Origin: Callaeas wilsoni
Lineage: Eukaryota; Chordata; Aves; Passeriformes; Callaeidae
DNA: 64,000 bases
Assembly (NCBI GenBank): GCA_013398955.1
Contig: VWPU01017410.1
Span: 62,001-126,000 of the forward strand
Direction: 5' to 3'
Below, one piece after another: positions 60,297 to 64,000 of this stretch. The notes beneath the pieces were generated by a model that worked only from the letters and a program-made list of their open reading frames with translations, had not been told where the DNA came from and did not search any database. Made by a program: the position numbers and the translations under genes. Every line of letters starts with the position of its first letter. Position 1 is the first letter of the stretch.

Positions 60297-63200
60297 GTAA
60301 GAGAAGAAATGGTTTTTTTGAGCCTTTCTGTTTGAATTGCTGTGTTTTACAGGGTTGGAATAAGCTTTTTGAGTGATTGACTCAAAATGCCACTGGGGAC
60401 ATTTATGCCTGTGTATTGTTTTAGAAGTGCTGTAGGCAGCTGGAGGTAAGAGTCAGGAGGGGATGAACAGATGTCAGCAGGGTGTTTGCAGGTAGCTGCT
60501 GAGCTCTGGGTTGCGACAGAGGGCAGGAAGGGAGACAGAGATAATGCTTTGTTCTTCTAATTTGAAAGCTTTTTTTGCTGCTACTTTTATCTTGAGTTTT
60601 TATGAAGTTGTTTTGTTAATGGCTGGTTCAATTTGTTCTGCTCTTGCAGTTAGATAACTTTGCTTTTATAGCTAACTTCAGAATTCTTAGTAATGCCATT
60701 ACCTTTGGCCTCCTGTGATTTAGTTCAGAGCTGTTCTAGATTTTGACTTTATCATACCTTAAACTGAGGCCTTAAAAAAGCATGGAGCACTGTATATTTG
60801 AATAGCACGCTTATGGCTTTGCTTAAAGCACCTTGAGGCAAACCTGGCATCTCTTTAATTGTAAATATATCCAGTAAAACCCCTGATAATGGTTAAAGCA
60901 CCCACATTTAATGATCAGAGTCTCTGAACTACTGTATTGATACCATTAGCCCTTTACTGACAGTGCAACTGATACCAGACTTCTGTGTGTCACTTAGGCA
61001 GAGATATCTGCTGTGGGCATACTTTTCTAAACTCTAAATTATTTTTATTTCATGATTAACCACTTCAGAAAAAGCTGTAGTGAATTATACCTGCAGTGTT
61101 CGTCTTGCATATCTCAAATACAACTTTTCACTTCAGAAAAGATTTTAGTAATAACAACTTTAAAAATACTATAAATATATTTATTTTTAAGACAAATTAT
61201 GATATTCTGGTTGTAGAATAGTTGGTCCAAAGTATAATAAATGCATCTGGAAGATAAAAATAATGCATTAAAAGAACCAAAGCAGTTTATGAATAGAAAA
61301 GAATACTCCAGACTTTTTTTCATTGAACATGTTAAAATATGTTTTTTAAGTGTAAATGCTTTATTTTGAGGAAAGGTTAGTTCGTGTGTGATTATAATAC
61401 AGAAGTTACACTACTCAGATTAGATCCTAGGAAAAAAATCCTTTAATATGAGGGTGGTGAGGCCCTGGCACAGGTTGCCCAGAGAAGCTGTGGCTGCCCC
61501 ATCCCTGGAAGTGTTCAAGGCCAGGTTGGATGGGGCTTGGAGCAGCCTGGGATAGAGGAAGGTGATGATCTTTAAGGTCCCTTCCAGGCCAAGCCATTCT
61601 TTGGTTATCAGCTATCTAGTTAGTATAACAAATTCTTTGATTATCTCCAGAGTTGTGCTACTGTATAACATAGTATCATTTAACCTCAGGAAAAACTCCC
61701 TATGAAAACAGCTGGAATACCCTGACATCTTTAATAACCAGGGTGGCAATGTAGTACCTATGATATTAGGTGTTCATGTGTGTACTACAACTCAGAATGT
61801 TCTGTGATAGAAAAGGAATAATTTTACACAGATTTAAAAAAAAAATCTATGAATTTTTTTTTGTTGACATAAGTTTTTACGGCTTACAGAGAAATTAAAA
61901 ATTTTAATACCTAGATGGAGCAGGGGTGCATAACAGGCTCATGGGTGAGGTCTGTTCTGTTCTGTTTGGTGCACAGCAAGCAAAGGAGGCTCAGGCAGTT
62001 CATGTGGGGCTGCAGCACTGAGAAGGGTCAAGGAGCTGCAATTAAAGGGAAGTTTCAGAAATTCACTGTTTTGTTGAACTGAGATTCCTTAGAACAATTT
62101 GCATAAGTCACTTCTGCTACTCTAGTGAAAAGGGACTGATCCAAACTCCTGCCAATAAAATGTAATGAATCTCATTCTCTATTTCTCTGTGTATATTCTG
62201 CTGCTAAAGACATCATACCCTGTGCAGCTGAGGTTATATAAAACTATAAAAAAAAGATATTTGGTCCTTATATAAAGTTTAAGACTGTTTAACCTTACAA
62301 TAACTAGAATAGGTATTAATAAAAGATGAGGGAAAACGGATGGCTGGGGCTGGCAACTGCTTTACCAGGGTCTTTATTTTTCCTTCCCCCCTCTTCAGAT
62401 TATGATCCTCAGATGGATGAATTTTTAGGAAATCAATTTTTTTTGACATATGGGTCCTAGTGTTTTGCAACTTAGTTTGACCATGAAGTGAGGTTTAGAT
62501 TGAGCCACTTTCAATTTAGCATAAGAAGAAGCTGTAAATATTCTGTAATGAAAAAACTAACCCACCCGGTGCCAAAATTAGGTCCCCAGCCATCAGATAA
62601 GGACAAATAATCAAAACCATTTAGGAACACTGATCACATTGAAATAACTCCTCCTGAAGCTTTATTTGAAAAATTGCATAAATGTTTCTCTGTTTGATTA
62701 GAATCAAGTACTGTAAAAGACTAAAGCTGTAATACTGGCATGCTGAACATGTAAAGCAATTCTGTTTCTTCTACAAATGTTTCTTTTTCCTGCTTTGTAA
62801 AATAATTTTTTTGTTCAGAATCTTTTTCTAGACATTCCTCTCCTTGACTTTTCTTTCCAGATTTTGTTTCCTATCCTGTTTGCCATGTTTCCCTTCTTAC
62901 GTGTCAGGAAATTACCCTACCCTTCTCCATTTTGGTAAGATAACAATCTCTAAGGAAATCCAAATGCTTTATTCCATACACATATCCTCTTCTTAACATC
63001 GTGAGCGTGGTTTTAGTTGCAATTATTGGTACTAAAATTTTGGGGTTTCTATTAAACATGCACTTTTTTTTGTTTGTTTGAATGCCTGTTTTCCATAGCT
63101 GTTAAAGAAAATACTTTAAGTAGACTTCTCCATTAGGAACTGGTGGGGACTAAAAGTAAGAAAAAATTTACAGTTGAGCTGTTGATAAGCCAAACGTAGT

Positions 63201-64000
63201 GTTTGTTTGTAGTGAAATGTGTTCAGTACCTTTAGCACGTCTGGTGTATGTAGGTTGAATGACTTTATCATTCTGTACACACAAATAACACAATCACGAA
63301 GCTTTTGGGCACTTAAATATTTTATAGCTTATATCTGTCCCCTGAATTTTTGGGGGGAAATCTCAGCAAGATGAGTAATAGGAGAAAGGGTGCCATCTTT
63401 TTGCTCCACAGGTTAATGTAAGTTCTTGTCTTCTAAAATATTGGCTATGTTTCACTTGTATCATGGATATTTAAACCCCAGCCACGTGAGATGGTGGAAC
63501 CATAATTTCTTCAGCCACCCTTCAGCTTTGCTTCTTTTTGTGAAGGCTTTTAAAGACAAACTGCTATGAATACACTTGAAGCATTCACAAATCTTAACTA
63601 AACCTCTGATTAATTGTACCTGCCAAAGCTCCTAACAGCTCTGTGGTGGATCCATGGTAAGCTTGTAGAAGAGACATTTCTAGTAGTCCATCCTATGTAA
63701 CTTTAAGCTTAGCTCATCTTCTTAGAAAGAAAAGTGCTCTTGCTCAGCCATAAAGTCCTTTTTTGGCCCAGATTATCCCCAGATGTGTGATATTGCTGTT
63801 TTGGCACTCTGATGGGATTTCCTTTAACAATTGCTCACAGGCTGTCTGTACGAATCTTATTGATTGAAATGGGTGTAGACTGTGAACTGTCAGTGAGTTT
63901 CATCAGTATCTCTATTAGTTTATTGGTTTAATTTTCCCTAAAATAACTAAAAATGCTGTTTAAAAGAAAAACAATCAAATAAACCCCCTAAGCCCACAGT
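60297..64000 (+). other. Start of CD2AP intron 13, continues past the window
   Basis: Contains the sense CR1 at 61449-61603. I looked for the next family exon (VNFDD..., then the RPK..RR capping-protein motif) and did not find it. A possible acceptor at 62398 (CTTCAG|ATTATGATCC) gives a short frame ending in a stop at 62458-62460 that is unlike CD2AP. Confidence 0.75.
61449..61603 (+). repeat. CR1 LINE 3' fragment, sense, relatively intact
   Basis: GAGGGTGGTGAGGCCCTGGC, ACAGGTTGCCCAGAGAAGCT, GCCCCATCCCTGGAAGTGTT, GGATGGGGCTTGGAGCAGCC and TGATGATCTTTAAGGTCCCT appear in CR1 order with few differences from the consensus I recall. This suggests a younger copy than the others. About 25 bases that normally lie between the GGAGCAGCCTGG and GATGATCTTTAAGG blocks are reduced. 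Confidence 0.92.

Noticed and set aside
61780..61810. AACTCAGAATGTTCTGTGATAG, similar to a CR1/SINE tail end
   Set aside because: Only about 20 bases match and the upstream sequence shows no CR1 or tRNA-like body; too short to call.
62399..62460. Possible exon after CTTCAG, starting YDPQMDEFLG
   Set aside because: It has no resemblance to the next CD2AP segment, runs into a stop within about 20 codons and lacks a good donor before it.

Overview
This is nuclear DNA from a vertebrate, almost certainly a bird and probably a songbird. The sequence is AT-rich and intron-dominated, with short exons behind clear AG/GT splice signals and several chicken-repeat-1 (CR1) LINE fragments. Position 37-171 also holds a tRNA-Ile-derived SINE joined to a CR1 3' tail, the architecture of the TguSINE1 family known from songbirds. 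There are no bacterial-type operons, CRISPR arrays or origins.

One gene can be supported: CD2AP (CD2-associated protein, also called CMS) on the + strand, an adaptor that links receptors and actin-capping machinery to CBL-family ubiquitin ligases and endocytosis. Twelve consecutive internal coding exons lie between 16777 and 60296. I number them 2-13 because the first one begins inside codon 2. They join in a single open frame of about 478 residues. They encode SH3-1 (exon 2), a linker (exon 3), SH3-2 (exons 4-5), a linker with a conserved basic/GFGDIF block (exons 6-7), SH3-3 (exons 8-9) and a proline-rich region (exons 10-13). The exon with the start codon must lie upstream, or be too small to see in the first 16.8 kb. 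The C-terminal part (the capping-protein-binding motif and the coiled coil) lies beyond base 64000. The gene is therefore partial at both ends, but intact where visible.

Layout: 1-16776 is intron 1 (or upstream flank) with the SINE and three CR1 copies. 16938-32844 is a 15.9-kb intron without recognised content. 32845-60296 carries exons 3-13 with introns of 0.4-4 kb and three CR1 copies or remnants. 60297-64000 is the start of the next intron with one CR1. Almost all open reading frames outside the exons look like chance or CR1-derived frames.

I found no evidence of a previously undescribed system. The most useful leads are the SINE and its CR1 partner, a one-residue shortening of the SH3-3 RT loop, a competing splice donor at exon 12, two frame-neutral exons and a proline-poor stretch in exons 12-13. 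Comparisons with human CD2AP and CIN85 are from memory of those families, not from an alignment that was run.
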